The notes below the pieces were generated by a model. It saw nothing but the letters and a program-made list of their open reading frames with translations. It had not been told where the DNA came from and ran no database searches. Of a DNA stretch of 26,799 nt, positions 1 to 8,298 are shown piece by piece. The first letter of the stretch is position 1; each line of letters starts with the position of its first letter. Source of the DNA: CAG-390 sp964579135 (GTDB lineage Bacteria > Bacillota > Clostridia > Oscillospirales > CAG-272); contig CAZOFD010000022.1 in assembly GCA_964579135.1 (NCBI GenBank), positions 1-26,799 on the forward strand, written 5' to 3'. The position numbers were made by a program, and so were the translations under genes.

Positions 1-1260
1 ACGACTCTCGGTTGGCCCGACGAGACCGCCGAACTGAAAAAGTACTACCCCACCTCGACCCTTGTCACCGGCTACGATATCATAACCTTTTGGGTATCGA
101 AGATGATCTTTATGGGTCTCGAATTTATGGATGAAAAGCCGTTTGACAAAGTGTTTATCCACGGTCTCGTACGCGACGCTCAGGGCAGAAAAATGTCCAA
201 ATCCCTCGGCAACGGCATAGACCCGCTTGAGATAATCTCGAAATACGGCGCGGACGCATTGCGCTTTGCACTTGCGACCGGAAATTCGCCGGGGAACGAT
301 ATGCGCTTCTCCGACGAAAAGATTGAAGCCGCGCGCAACTTTACAAACAAGCTTTGGAACGCGAGCCGCTTCGTGAGAATGAATCTCTCGATCGACAAAA
401 TAGAGTTGCCCGACGCGTCGCTGCTTGCCGACGAGGATAAGTGGATACTCACGCGATATAACGAAGTTACCGCGTCCGTTACCGCTGCCATCGACAAATA
501 CGAGATCGGCGTCGCTTTGGCAACGCTTTACGATTTCGTTTGGGACGTATTTTGCGATTGGTATATAGAACTTGCGAAAGTTCGTCTTTCCGACAAGGAG
601 TGCGCCGACAATCGTATCGCGCAAAACGTTATCGCATACGTGCTCGACGGCATCCTTAAACTGTTGCATCCGTTTATGCCGTTTATCACCGAGGAGATCT
701 ACCAATCTCTCCCGCACGCCGCAGGCGACGCGGACAGCATAATGATCTCCGCGTATCCCAAGGCGAGCGAGTCGCAAAGCTTTAAAGAAGCGGAAGATTT
801 CGACAGGATAATTACGGTCATCAAAGCCGTACGCGCACGCAGAACGGAAATGAACGTACCCCCGTCTCGCAAAGCAAAGATATATATCGAAACGAAATAC
901 GATATTTTCGGAGTCGAAACGCATCCTTTCTTCGTTCGTTTGGCTTCCGCCTCGGACGTGGAAGTTGCCGAGAGCTTCGAGGGCAAGATCTCCGCAGACG
1001 ATTCCGTACAGATAGTTACCGACGCCGCAACCGTATATCTGCCGCTTGCGGAGCTCGTCGACGCGGAAAAGGAGCGCGAGCGTCTCGAGCGCGAACTGCA
1101 AAGGCTCCGTGCGGAAACGGCAAGACTCAATGCCAAGCTCTCGAACGAAGGATTCGTATCGAAAGCACCCGCCGCAGTGGTCGAAGCCGAGCGAGCGAAA
1201 CTCGCGAGATTCACCGAAACCCTTGCCGGAACAGAAGCCGCATTGGCGAAGCTGCGCTGA
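1..1260 (+). CDS. valS: Valyl-tRNA synthetase, C-terminal part (5' end outside window)
   Basis: Class I aminoacyl-tRNA synthetase that charges tRNA-Val in the cytoplasm. The frame is open from base 1, so the N-terminal catalytic half, including the HIGH motif and most of the editing domain, lies off the window. Visible parts are the end of the catalytic domain, the KMSKS signature (GRKMSKSLGNGIDPLEII, near base 190), the anticodon-binding helical domain (roughly bases 400-850), and a charged C-terminal coiled coil (roughly 1045-1257, rich in Glu/Arg/Leu) of the type that contacts the tRNA elbow in ValRS. The coiled coil, and the order KMSKS, anticodon domain, coiled coil, separate it from IleRS and LeuRS. 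The ATG at 103 is internal, not the true start. A strong terminator follows at once, so this is the end of its transcription unit. No odd residues were seen. Confidence 0.96.
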   Translation, partial: TTLGWPDETAELKKYYPTSTLVTGYDIITFWVSKMIFMGLEFMDEKPFDKVFIHGLVRDAQGRKMSKSLGNGIDPLEIISKYGADALRFALATGNSPGNDMRFSDEKIEAARNFTNKLWNASRFVRMNLSIDKIELPDASLLADEDKWILTRYNEVTASVTAAIDKYEIGVALATLYDFVWDVFCDWYIELAKVRLSDKECADNRIAQNVIAYVLDGILKLLHPFMPFITEEIYQSLPHAAGDADSIMISAYPKASESQSFKEAEDFDRIITVIKAVRARRTEMNVPPSRKAKIYIETKYDIFGVETHPFFVRLASASDVEVAESFEGKISADDSVQIVTDAATVYLPLAELVDAEKERERLERELQRLRAETARLNAKLSNEGFVSKAPAAVVEAERAKLARFTETLAGTEAALAKLR

Positions 1261-1270
1261 CAAAAAACGA

Positions 1271-1308
1271 CACGGCGGAAAGACCTTTGGTCTTTCCGCC
1301 GTGTTTTA
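1271..1308 (+). terminator. Intrinsic terminator of valS
   Basis: A perfect 15-bp stem, CACGGCGGAAAGACC against its reverse complement, with a TTT loop, is followed by TTTT. It starts 10 bases after the valS stop. The other strand also has a short A/T run, so it may act weakly in the reverse direction on VanZ-gene transcripts. Confidence 0.93.
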
Positions 1309-1496
1309 TCATATAACGCAAAAATGTTCTCCTTGATTTTCCACCGCGACGCGTTGTGCGCGTTACCTTTCGCAAGCGTTCGGCGCAGCCTATCTCGGGT
1401 TTTAGGCAAAATCACGTTCCGAAGCGTTATCCGCGCCCTTTCGCGACCGTTCGAATCTTGTCGCCGCATTTTGCGCCGAGCTCGGTGTCGTGCGGC

Positions 1497-2108
1497 TTAC
1501 GTCTTACGACGCGGGGGCTCTTTTTTCGTTTTCGCTTTTGCCGCGGCACAGCCCGCGTATTTTTGCGGACGTTTTTTCTTTATAAGCGCACAAAGCAATG
1601 CGCCGACAAACGCGCCCGAAGTATTTAATATAATATCGTCCACGTCCGTCGTTCGCGGCAAAAATACTTGCAAAGTTTCCACGGTCAACGAAATACAAAA
1701 ACCGAAAAAAGTCGAAGAGGCAACCCCATTTTCGGTTACGGCGCCGAAAAGCCAACCTATCGGCACAAACAAAGCAACGTTGCCGAGAATATTGACCGCA
1801 AAATAATACTCAAACGCCTCGCCCGAAAGGTCTGCGAGCCGCTCAAACGCCGCAAAAGGCTTGAAATTGTACCATTTTGCGTCAAAGATCTCGTCCCACG
1901 ATCGGCAAGAAAGGTCGCTGTCGAGCGTCAGATAAAAAACGACCGCCAACGTCAGGCAAAGCAGATAAAGATTCTTTTCATATCGCGGTCTTGTCGCCTC
2001 GAGTTTGCCGCTGCGCGAAAGATAAAGATATCTGCAAACGACGTATATCATACTGAATACCGCCCCCGCCGGGGCAGCTTTTATCAAAAAATCCAAAGCG
2101 CCTCTCAC
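1497..2108 (-). CDS. VanZ-family integral membrane protein
   Basis: 203 residues. The start is a GTG preceded by GGGAGG about nine bases upstream, which supports it. Hydrophobic segments lie near residues 8-27, 47-62, 103-122 and 128-142, with another near 160-176. The family core is visible in the second half: an N-ILGNVALFVPIGWL stretch, then S..VETLQVFLPRTTDVDDIILNTSGAFVGA, matching the VanZ pattern of Asn-Gly/Pro turns and a Glu-x-x-Gln plus Asp-Asp pair. The C-terminus is a lysine/arginine-rich cytoplasmic tail of about 30 residues. VanZ proteins give low-level teicoplanin resistance in the vanA cluster, but most family members are chromosomal and of unknown role, so no resistance is claimed. 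It lies downstream of ftsZ on the same strand, but a terminator separates them, so it is probably its own unit. No clear promoter was found. Confidence 0.85.
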   Translation of the reverse strand: MRGALDFLIKAAPAGAVFSMIYVVCRYLYLSRSGKLEATRPRYEKNLYLLCLTLAVVFYLTLDSDLSCRSWDEIFDAKWYNFKPFAAFERLADLSGEAFEYYFAVNILGNVALFVPIGWLFGAVTENGVASSTFFGFCISLTVETLQVFLPRTTDVDDIILNTSGAFVGALLCALIKKKRPQKYAGCAAAKAKTKKEPPRRKT

Positions 2109-2389
2109 TTACCGTGTCCTCCCTTGGCAAAACGTTCCGCAATACGTCGCCTCGCTGTACTCTCGGGCGATATTTCCTCGGTTATACGCTACTTAACGCA
2201 GCGGTGCGAGCCGTTCTTCGCGTGACAGCTGCGCCGAAACGTTGTCGCCCGTCTCGTAATGCGTCGGCACAGACACACGCCGCACCGCCGCAAAATACTT
2301 TCGCAAAGCATTCCCCGTAGTCCTCGTCGTTACGCGTCGCCGCTTTGCAGGAGCACCCGAAAAGCAAAAAGCGGACGGGGAGAAAAAAG
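2109..2389. other. Gene-free spacer between ftsZ terminator and VanZ gene
   Basis: About 280 bases with no convincing gene on either strand. The only clear signal is the ribosome-binding site of the VanZ-family gene at its left end. A short minus-strand open frame here starts inside the ftsZ terminator and shows no family features. No promoter with good -35 and -10 boxes was found. Confidence 0.5.
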
Positions 2390-2420
2390 GGCAAGCCGAC
2401 GTTTGAGTCGCCGACTTGCC
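2383..2420 (-). terminator. Intrinsic terminator of ftsZ
   Basis: On the minus strand a stem of about 12 bp (GGCAAGTCGGCG with CGTCGGCTTGCC, two G-T wobbles, 7-nt loop) is followed by CTTTTTTC. It begins 12 bases after the ftsZ stop and marks the end of the dcw cluster transcript. Confidence 0.85.
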
Positions 2421-2432
2421 TTGTTTTAATAA

Positions 2433-3689
2433 TTATCTGCGTCCGGTGCCGTGAAAATCATCCCTCTTTTTTCTGTTGCGAAGGATGTTCATAATCTCGT
2501 CGAATCCGTCGCCCTGAGCGGGAGCCGCCTGCTGGGGTTGGGGAGCGGGACGTACGGGTTGTGCCGGAGCGGGGCGCACGGGCTGTGCCACAGGCGCGGC
2601 GGGTACCGCCTGAGGTGCCGTCTGCGGTGCTGCCTGGGATGCTGCGGGCTGCGGTGCAGGCGCGGCGGAACGCGAAGGAGCCGCAGCGCGAGGCATCTGT
2701 GCCTGAAGCGTGGGCTTTGCGGGTTGCTCTTCCTGCTTTTCAAAGCCGGTTGCGATAATTGTGATCTTCATCTCGTCGTCAAGATCCGGATCGAACGCAA
2801 CTCCCCAGATCACGTTCGCGTCGGGATGAGCCTCGGCGGCTATCATAGAGGATGCGAGGTCCGCGTCCTCAAGCCCTACGTCGGGGGACATCGAGATGCT
2901 TACCAATATACCGGTAGCACCCTTGATGGACGTCTCGAGAAGCGGGCTGGAGATAGCGGCTTTGGCGGCAAGTTCCGCCTTATCCTTACCGGATGCGTTA
3001 CCCGTACCCATATGCGCATATCCCGCGCCTTGCATAACGGAGGTAACGTCGGCAAAGTCGAGATTGATGAAGCCGGGAACGTTTATAAGTTCGGAAACGC
3101 TCTGTACGCCGCGGCGCAAAACGTCGTCAGCGATCTCGAAAGCATTGAGCAGGGTGATCCTCGTGTCGGAAACCTGTTTGAGCCTTTCGTTGGGGATAAC
3201 TATCAGCGAATCAACGTATTGGCTGAGCTCCTCTATACCCTTTTCGGCTTGCACCATACGGCGGCGTCCCTCGAAAAGAAAGGGCTTCGTTACGATGGCA
3301 ACGGTAAGAATATCCATCTCGCGCGCAATACGTGCGACGACGGGAGCGGCACCGGTACCCGTACCTCCGCCCATACCGGCTGCGATAAAGACCATATCCG
3401 CGCCCGCGAGCGAAGCCTTGATCTCCTCGGCATTCTCCTCGGCTGCGCGCTGACCGATCTCGGGGCTTGCGCCGGCGCCGTGACCTTTCGTGATCTTTTC
3501 TCCTATAACGATCTGATTGGGCGCGTTCGATACGCGCAACGCCTGCCCGTCGGTGTTGACCGCTATGAACTCAACACCGCGTATATTCGTGTTGATCATA
3601 CGATTTACGGCATTGTTTCCGCCGCCGCCGACACCGACGACCTTTATACTTACGCCGCTTTCAAGTACATCATCATGCTCAAATGACAT
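2433..3689 (-). CDS. ftsZ: Cell division protein FtsZ
   Basis: Tubulin-like GTPase that polymerises into the Z-ring at midcell. The chosen start gives 418 residues: the ATG at 3689 has GGAGGA seven bases upstream, whereas an in-frame start 13 codons earlier has none and reads through that ribosome-binding site. The nucleotide-binding glycines (VGVGGGGNNAVNR, about 18-30), the tubulin signature GGGTGTG (about 108-114) and the catalytic T7-loop NLDFADV (about 209-215) are intact. After the GTPase and C-terminal domains comes a linker of about 80 residues rich in Ala, Pro and Gln, then the conserved C-terminal peptide (FDEIMNILRNRKKRDD), which binds membrane anchors such as FtsA or SepF. ftsA is not adjacent. 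It is the last gene of the dcw cluster, 147 bases after ftsQ, with its own probable promoter and terminator. Confidence 0.98.
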   Translation of the reverse strand: MSFEHDDVLESGVSIKVVGVGGGGNNAVNRMINTNIRGVEFIAVNTDGQALRVSNAPNQIVIGEKITKGHGAGASPEIGQRAAEENAEEIKASLAGADMVFIAAGMGGGTGTGAAPVVARIAREMDILTVAIVTKPFLFEGRRRMVQAEKGIEELSQYVDSLIVIPNERLKQVSDTRITLLNAFEIADDVLRRGVQSVSELINVPGFINLDFADVTSVMQGAGYAHMGTGNASGKDKAELAAKAAISSPLLETSIKGATGILVSISMSPDVGLEDADLASSMIAAEAHPDANVIWGVAFDPDLDDEMKITIIATGFEKQEEQPAKPTLQAQMPRAAAPSRSAAPAPQPAASQAAPQTAPQAVPAAPVAQPVRPAPAQPVRPAPQPQQAAPAQGDGFDEIMNILRNRKKRDDFHGTGRR

Positions 3690-3752
3690 TTTTGTTTCCT
3701 CCGAAATCTTATTATTAAGACGCCGCATCGGGCAATTTTATACTCATTATAT

Positions 3753-3781
3753 ATAATAATATTTTTTTCGTCGTTTTTCAA
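3753..3781 (-). promoter_or_regulatory. Probable sigma-A promoter of ftsZ
   Basis: On the minus strand TTGAAA (3776-3781) and TATTAT (3753-3758) are separated by 17 bases in a very A/T-rich stretch, about 65 bases before the ftsZ start. An overlapping TATAAT a few bases on is another possible -10. It would let ftsZ be expressed apart from the upstream cluster. Confidence 0.55.
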
Positions 3782-3793
3782 GTGTTTTTTTGA

Positions 3794-3817
3794 AAAAATG
3801 CGAAAAAACGCATTTTT
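3794..3817 (-). terminator. Terminator-like hairpin after ftsQ
   Basis: AAAAATGCG pairs with CGCATTTTT around a 6-base loop, 20 bases past the ftsQ stop. The stem has only four G-C pairs, so termination may be partial and let some dcw transcript reach ftsZ. It is symmetric and could work on either strand. Confidence 0.5.
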
Positions 3818-3836
3818 ATCACTCGGTTTTGCCGAT

Positions 3837-4808
3837 TCAGCCCGTTCTCTTGTCCGGATCTATATCGGCATTCCTTTTGACCGAATAAACGTCCGGATTT
3901 ATAACGTCCACAACGGCAAGTTCTCCGTTTTCGATTCCGCTCTCCTCCATAAGCCTTTGCGCTTTTTCGAGTTTGAGCGAGACGTCGGACGGCGAGCCGA
4001 GTTTAATCCGCACGTTTCCGTCTATCACGCCGACAAGATCGAATTTTTTGTCGAAAAACAGCTTTGTAAACCGCCCCTTCAGCCCCGACGAATCGATCGC
4101 CTCAAGGACGTTTTCGATATACGACGCGTCTTCGATATCGAAAAACTCTATTTTTTCGCCTACGTTTATACGCGATGGGCGCGGCAACTGCGTCTCCACA
4201 GCTCCCGCCGTCGCAAAAGCGCTCGGAGCGCCCGCTCTTTCGAGCACTTTCAGTTCGTCGCTTATCGCATAGTATTCGCCGTCAAAGCACACGTATATCG
4301 CAGCCTTTGCCGCAGTAACGTTTATCCTTATTCCGTTTGGGAAAGCGCGCGAAATCTCGCACTCGTCGAGGTACGGCAAGCTCGCCATAGCCTTTTCCGC
4401 CGCGGCGGAATAATCGCGCCCCGCATAAAGCTTCTCGCCGTACTCGACCCCCGCCGCCGCCATTATCTCCTCGGCACTGTATACGCATTCGCCGTTTATC
4501 ACGACTTTTTCGACCTTGAGGCGATTAAGACCGAGTTTGATTATCGGATATGCAAGAAGCACTACCGAAGCCAAGCAAAGCGCCACTATCACGGCTTTCG
4601 CTCGGGCACGCGCATCGTCACGCACCTGCGAGGCGTCCGTACGGCGCGCCTTGTCACCCCGCTCTTCCGCCTGCGGCATATCCGGGCGATAGCGCAAATA
4701 CGTTCTTTTGCGTTTTGCGGGCATAACGTATTGCCTTATATAATTCGGCGCGACCGCGTGTTCGCCGCCGTTTGCCGCTTGCGTTATAAGCGTGTCTCGC
4801 TCAGGCAT
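3837..4808 (-). CDS. ftsQ: Cell division protein FtsQ/DivIB
   Basis: Bitopic divisome protein that links FtsL and its partners with the septal peptidoglycan synthases FtsW and FtsI. 323 residues from the ATG at 4808, which overlaps the end of murG by 8 bp and has AAAGGA about nine bases upstream; the open frame runs further upstream inside murG but without a supported start. A basic cytoplasmic N-terminus of about 70 residues (many Arg/Lys) leads to one membrane segment (about 71-92), then a POTRA domain (about 97-165, beginning LKVEKVVINGECVYSAEEI) and the beta domain. Sequence similarity in this family is low, so the call rests on topology, the POTRA pattern and the position between murG and ftsZ. 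Length is usual for DivIB. Translation is probably coupled to murG. Confidence 0.88.
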   Translation of the reverse strand: MPERDTLITQAANGGEHAVAPNYIRQYVMPAKRKRTYLRYRPDMPQAEERGDKARRTDASQVRDDARARAKAVIVALCLASVVLLAYPIIKLGLNRLKVEKVVINGECVYSAEEIMAAAGVEYGEKLYAGRDYSAAAEKAMASLPYLDECEISRAFPNGIRINVTAAKAAIYVCFDGEYYAISDELKVLERAGAPSAFATAGAVETQLPRPSRINVGEKIEFFDIEDASYIENVLEAIDSSGLKGRFTKLFFDKKFDLVGVIDGNVRIKLGSPSDVSLKLEKAQRLMEESGIENGELAVVDVINPDVYSVKRNADIDPDKRTG

Positions 4809-5934
4809 TTTCATTTTTCCTTTCCCGCACGAGGCGCGACACCTCGGAGAAGATTTTTTCGTTTGCGTCGGGCAAGGCAAACCTTGCCACGTTTTTGCGC
4901 ATCTCGTCAATTTTCGCCCTATCGCGCAAAAGCTCGCGCACCGTTTTCTCGAGCTTGCCGGCGGCGAGCTCTTTCTCTTCGATAAGCACCGCGGCACCCG
5001 CGTCCGCGAGAACCTTTGCGTTTTTATACTGTTGATCGTCGGTAACGTTCGGCGACGGTATGAGTATTGCGGCTTTTCGCATTTGCGCGATCTCCGCGAT
5101 AGTCATAGCACCCGCGCGACATATCAGGAGATCCGCCGCCGCCATACGCAGCGGCATATCGTAGATATACTCGTCGAGCCGCACGTTCGGCAAGTCGGCA
5201 AATCCGTTTTGTCCGTAAAGCGCCTTGGTAACGGAATATCCGCCCTTGCCCGAGGCGTGCTGATAATATATGCCTTGCCCGTCGTCCCCCGCGCACAAAC
5301 GCGCGATCTCAAGCGAGACCTCGTTCATTTTCGCCGCGCCGAGGCTGCCGCCGAAAGAAAGAACGTAATCGGAACACCCGGCGGGCAGGCTTATCGCCCG
5401 TCGCGCCTCCTCGTACGTTACCGGAGTAACGCTTTGCTCCGAGGGGCACCCGACGCGCATTATTTTCGGCGAATTACCGAGCAGAGCCGCGCTCTCCTCG
5501 AAATTTACAAACACCCTGTCGACGTACGGCAAAAGTTTGCGAACGGCAAGCCCCGGGGTCGCGTTCGATTCGTGCACGGCGGATACGATGCCCATTTGCG
5601 ACGCCGCCACAAGCAGCGGCCAGCTTACGTAGCCGCCCGTGCCGATAACGGCGTCGGGTTTGAACTCTCGAATTATCTTTTTCGCCTTTATCGGCGAGAC
5701 CGCCGCGAGAAAAGCAGCCCTTATATTCGCAAACGACAGTTTTCTTTTAAAACCGCGAACGTCAACGTGATAAAGTTCGAATCCCGCACGCGGCACAAGA
5801 TCGTTCTCAAGTCCTCTCTCCGTACCGACGAACGCTATCTCCGCGCTTGGATCCGCTTTTTTTACGGTTTTCGCTATGGCAAGAGCGGGATTTACGTGAC
5901 CTCCCGTTCCGCCGCCCGTCATAAGTATTCTCAA
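4801..5934 (-). CDS. murG: UDP-GlcNAc:lipid I N-acetylglucosaminyltransferase MurG
   Basis: Adds GlcNAc from UDP-GlcNAc to lipid I at the inner membrane face, giving lipid II. 377 residues, a normal length. The start is a TTG: it gives MRILMTGGGTGGHVNPALA, the family's usual N-terminus, while the ATG four codons later would remove conserved residues. The upstream Shine-Dalgarno is weak, and spacing to ftsW is 33 bases. The first GT-B domain has the glycine loop GGGTGGH (7-13), GTGGYVSWP (98-106) and HESNATPG (121-128). The second has GGSLGA (195-200), RAGAMTIAE and a DDQQYKNA motif. Two family signatures differ from common forms: HEQNA reads HESNA, and GGSQGA reads GGSLGA. The gene overlaps ftsQ by 8 bp. 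Confidence 0.96.
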   Translation of the reverse strand: MRILMTGGGTGGHVNPALAIAKTVKKADPSAEIAFVGTERGLENDLVPRAGFELYHVDVRGFKRKLSFANIRAAFLAAVSPIKAKKIIREFKPDAVIGTGGYVSWPLLVAASQMGIVSAVHESNATPGLAVRKLLPYVDRVFVNFEESAALLGNSPKIMRVGCPSEQSVTPVTYEEARRAISLPAGCSDYVLSFGGSLGAAKMNEVSLEIARLCAGDDGQGIYYQHASGKGGYSVTKALYGQNGFADLPNVRLDEYIYDMPLRMAAADLLICRAGAMTIAEIAQMRKAAILIPSPNVTDDQQYKNAKVLADAGAAVLIEEKELAAGKLEKTVRELLRDRAKIDEMRKNVARFALPDANEKIFSEVSRLVRERKNENA

Positions 5935-5967
5935 AATCTGTTCCGTTCCGTCGCCAAAGTGCGACTT

Positions 5968-7203
5968 TTATCTTTTTTGCGTACTAAATCTCGAAAGCCC
6001 CAAGATCACGCCCATATCAAAGAGTTGCATAAGCGTCGCGCTGCCCCCGCTGCTGAAGAACGGCAGCGAAATACCCGTATTGGGGAACAGCCCCGTTACC
6101 ACGGCAACGTTGATAAGCACGTGGAGCGCGGTTTTAAAGGTAAGTCCGAAGATAACGAGCGACGAGAATTTGTCGGGTGCCCGACTTGCCAATATAAAGC
6201 CGCGCACGGCAAGCGCCAAAAACAGCACGAGTATCGCCGCCGCGCCGAAGAAGCCGAGCTCCTCGCACACAACGGTAAAAACGAAATCGTTTTGGGGTTG
6301 CGAAACGTAGCCGTGCTTGAGCTGCGAATTACCTATCCCGAGCCCGAACAGTCCGCCCGTCCCTATTGCGTAAAGTCCTTGCGTGCTCTGCCAATCACTC
6401 CCGAGCGCGTCGGCTCCGCGGTTTATCCAGCTGTCTATACGGCTCTTGGCATACGGAGTTTGGAGTATTATCGCCAAAAGCGCACCGCCCACCGGAACCA
6501 CCGACAAAAAATATCGCAGTTGCGTTCCGCCCATAAACATCATAGCTATGCCGATCATTCCGATTATTATTACGCCGGAAAAATGGTTTTCGAGCATAAC
6601 GAGCAGACACACGGCGCCGAATATACACCCCGGCACGAGAAAGCCGTGGATAGCCGAATTTTTATTGAATCCGCGGCGATTTATCTCGTTTTCTTTTTGA
6701 CTCATATAAAGCGCCATAAGAAGGACGATCCCCGTTTTTGCGAGTTCGGATGGTTGAAACGTAAAAAAACCGAGATTTATCCACCGCTTCGCCACTCCGT
6801 CTGCGGCTCCGACGACAAGCACCGCCGCAAGCAGCAAAAGCGACACGCCGTATATGATAGCCGAAAGAAGTTTCGCGCGGCGCGGCGTCAGCAAAAAAAC
6901 GCAAAGCAATACGGGCACCGCCCCTATTATCAAATGACCTATATGCTGCTTCAGATAATAAAAGCTGTCGCCAGTTTCTCTTTGCGCGTACGCAGTGCTC
7001 GCGCTGAACGACATTACCGTTCCGACAAGAACGAGCACTATAACGAGCACCGTAAACACCGCGTCGGGCGCGCTCCGTATAAGCGGACGTTTCTCGGCAG
7101 CGCCGTCCGACCTGCCGATCTCGCGCATAACGTCGGCACGCTCAATGCCACGCTCACGCTTTTTGCCGATCTTTGCGGCAAAGCGCCTTATCTTTTCAAG
7201 CAT
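5968..7203 (-). CDS. ftsW: SEDS peptidoglycan polymerase FtsW
   Basis: Polytopic glycosyltransferase that polymerises lipid II at the septum with its cognate class B PBP. The ATG at 7203 is preferred (411 residues) because GGAGGA lies just upstream; a TTG five codons earlier would include that site. A basic cytoplasmic N-terminus of about 40 residues is followed by about ten hydrophobic segments. Family signatures are RWINLGFFTFQPSELAK near the middle, then the extracellular loop with DWQSTQGLYAIGTGGLFGLG, HGYVSQPQNDFVFTVVCEELG, and the end motif TGISLPFFSSGGSA. It could be RodA or SpoVE, which share the fold, but its place between mraY and murG in a dcw cluster makes the division enzyme most likely. 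In many clusters murD would lie directly upstream; here mraY does. Confidence 0.93.
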   Translation of the reverse strand: MLEKIRRFAAKIGKKRERGIERADVMREIGRSDGAAEKRPLIRSAPDAVFTVLVIVLVLVGTVMSFSASTAYAQRETGDSFYYLKQHIGHLIIGAVPVLLCVFLLTPRRAKLLSAIIYGVSLLLLAAVLVVGAADGVAKRWINLGFFTFQPSELAKTGIVLLMALYMSQKENEINRRGFNKNSAIHGFLVPGCIFGAVCLLVMLENHFSGVIIIGMIGIAMMFMGGTQLRYFLSVVPVGGALLAIILQTPYAKSRIDSWINRGADALGSDWQSTQGLYAIGTGGLFGLGIGNSQLKHGYVSQPQNDFVFTVVCEELGFFGAAAILVLFLALAVRGFILASRAPDKFSSLVIFGLTFKTALHVLINVAVVTGLFPNTGISLPFFSSGGSATLMQLFDMGVILGLSRFSTQKR

Positions 7204-7232
7204 CGCTTCCTCCGCCAAACGTCAAAAACGGA

Positions 7233-8246
7233 TCATTTGATCCCAAGCCACGCAAGCACGCACGCGGCAAGCGTTACAAGGGTAAACACGGTAACTATCT
7301 TGACTTCGCTCCAACCGCATTTTTCAAAATGGTGATGTATCGGAGCCATTTTGAATATGCGTTTACCGTGCGTAAGTTTAAAATAAACTACTTGTATTAT
7401 ATCCGAGGCAACCTCGACAACGTAAACTATCCCGGCAACTATCACGATAAGCGGCTCGTTTGCGAGAAAAGCCATTCCCACCACAGCTCCTCCGAGGAAC
7501 AGCGAGCCCGTGTCGCCCATAAATATTTTTGCGGGGTAAAAGTTGTACATTAAAAAGCCTACGGTTCCGCCGAGGGTCGCCGCACCGAGCACGACAAGCC
7601 CCGATGGCTCGACGAGAGAATCGCGCAAAGCAAACGCGGCAAGGGAGAAAAACGCCGCAACGACGGCGGTAACGCTTGAGGAAAGGCCGTCGATTCCGTC
7701 GGTAAGATTTACCGCGTTGACCATTCCCGCCACAAGCAAAACGCAAACGACGTAATAGCCGAATCCGAGATCGATCGCCGCACCGAAATACGGGATATGC
7801 AGCACGGTACCGACAAAGCCGAGCTTTGATACGGCGTATACGTAGAACGAGGCGACCGCAAGCTGCAACGCAAGCTTTTGCCACGCCTTAAAGCCTTGAT
7901 TTTGCTTTTTTATAAGCTTCGTATAATCGTCGAAAAATCCGATAAGTCCGTTGGCAAGCGCCATTCCGAGAGTTATCGCGCTGAAGGCGAGTTCCCGCGC
8001 TCTTCCGTGCGCGGCATATACCGCCGCGACGACTGCAAAAGCAATCAGCGCAGCCGCTATAAAGGCAACGCCGCCCATTATCGGCGTCCCCTCTTTGCCC
8101 TTGTGCCAACGCGGCCCGATATCGTATATTTTTTGCCCTATTTTTTTGCTTTTCAGCACCGGTATCAAGTAGCGCAAGATAAGTACCGTTGCGGCGAACG
8201 TGCAAACGAGCACCGCAAAAAATTCAACAAGCATACGTTCTTTCAT
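7233..8246 (-). CDS. mraY: Phospho-N-acetylmuramoyl-pentapeptide transferase MraY
   Basis: Transfers phospho-MurNAc-pentapeptide to undecaprenyl phosphate to give lipid I, the first membrane step of peptidoglycan synthesis. 337 residues starting at an ATG with GAGGA about nine bases upstream. About ten hydrophobic segments are visible. Catalytic signatures are the aspartate pair FFDDYTKLIKK, the NLTDGIDGL motif, the MGDTGSLFLG loop and the C-terminal HHHFEKCGWSE motif. The N-terminal KEGTPIMGG motif is also intact. It is 52 bases after murF and 29 bases before ftsW, clearly within one operon. Confidence 0.97.
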   Translation of the reverse strand: MKERMLVEFFAVLVCTFAATVLILRYLIPVLKSKKIGQKIYDIGPRWHKGKEGTPIMGGVAFIAAALIAFAVVAAVYAAHGRARELAFSAITLGMALANGLIGFFDDYTKLIKKQNQGFKAWQKLALQLAVASFYVYAVSKLGFVGTVLHIPYFGAAIDLGFGYYVVCVLLVAGMVNAVNLTDGIDGLSSSVTAVVAAFFSLAAFALRDSLVEPSGLVVLGAATLGGTVGFLMYNFYPAKIFMGDTGSLFLGGAVVGMAFLANEPLIVIVAGIVYVVEVASDIIQVVYFKLTHGKRIFKMAPIHHHFEKCGWSEVKIVTVFTLVTLAACVLAWLGIK

Positions 8247-8298
8247 ATCATAACTTCCTCGGATCTTTTATAAACGTCCGAACGTCTTGCGACGTTTT

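Noticed and set aside
2182..2394. 70-codon minus-strand frame with a lipobox-like stretch
   Set aside because: It starts at a TTG inside the ftsZ terminator, has no supported start signal and no family features.
2451..3686. Plus-strand open frame antisense to ftsZ
   Set aside because: Shadow of a conserved gene with no ribosome-binding site and no recognisable domain.
4792..7335. A very long plus-strand open frame antisense to ftsQ, murG, ftsW and part of mraY
   Set aside because: It lies opposite four well-supported genes, shows no family features, and arises from the codon bias of the minus-strand genes.
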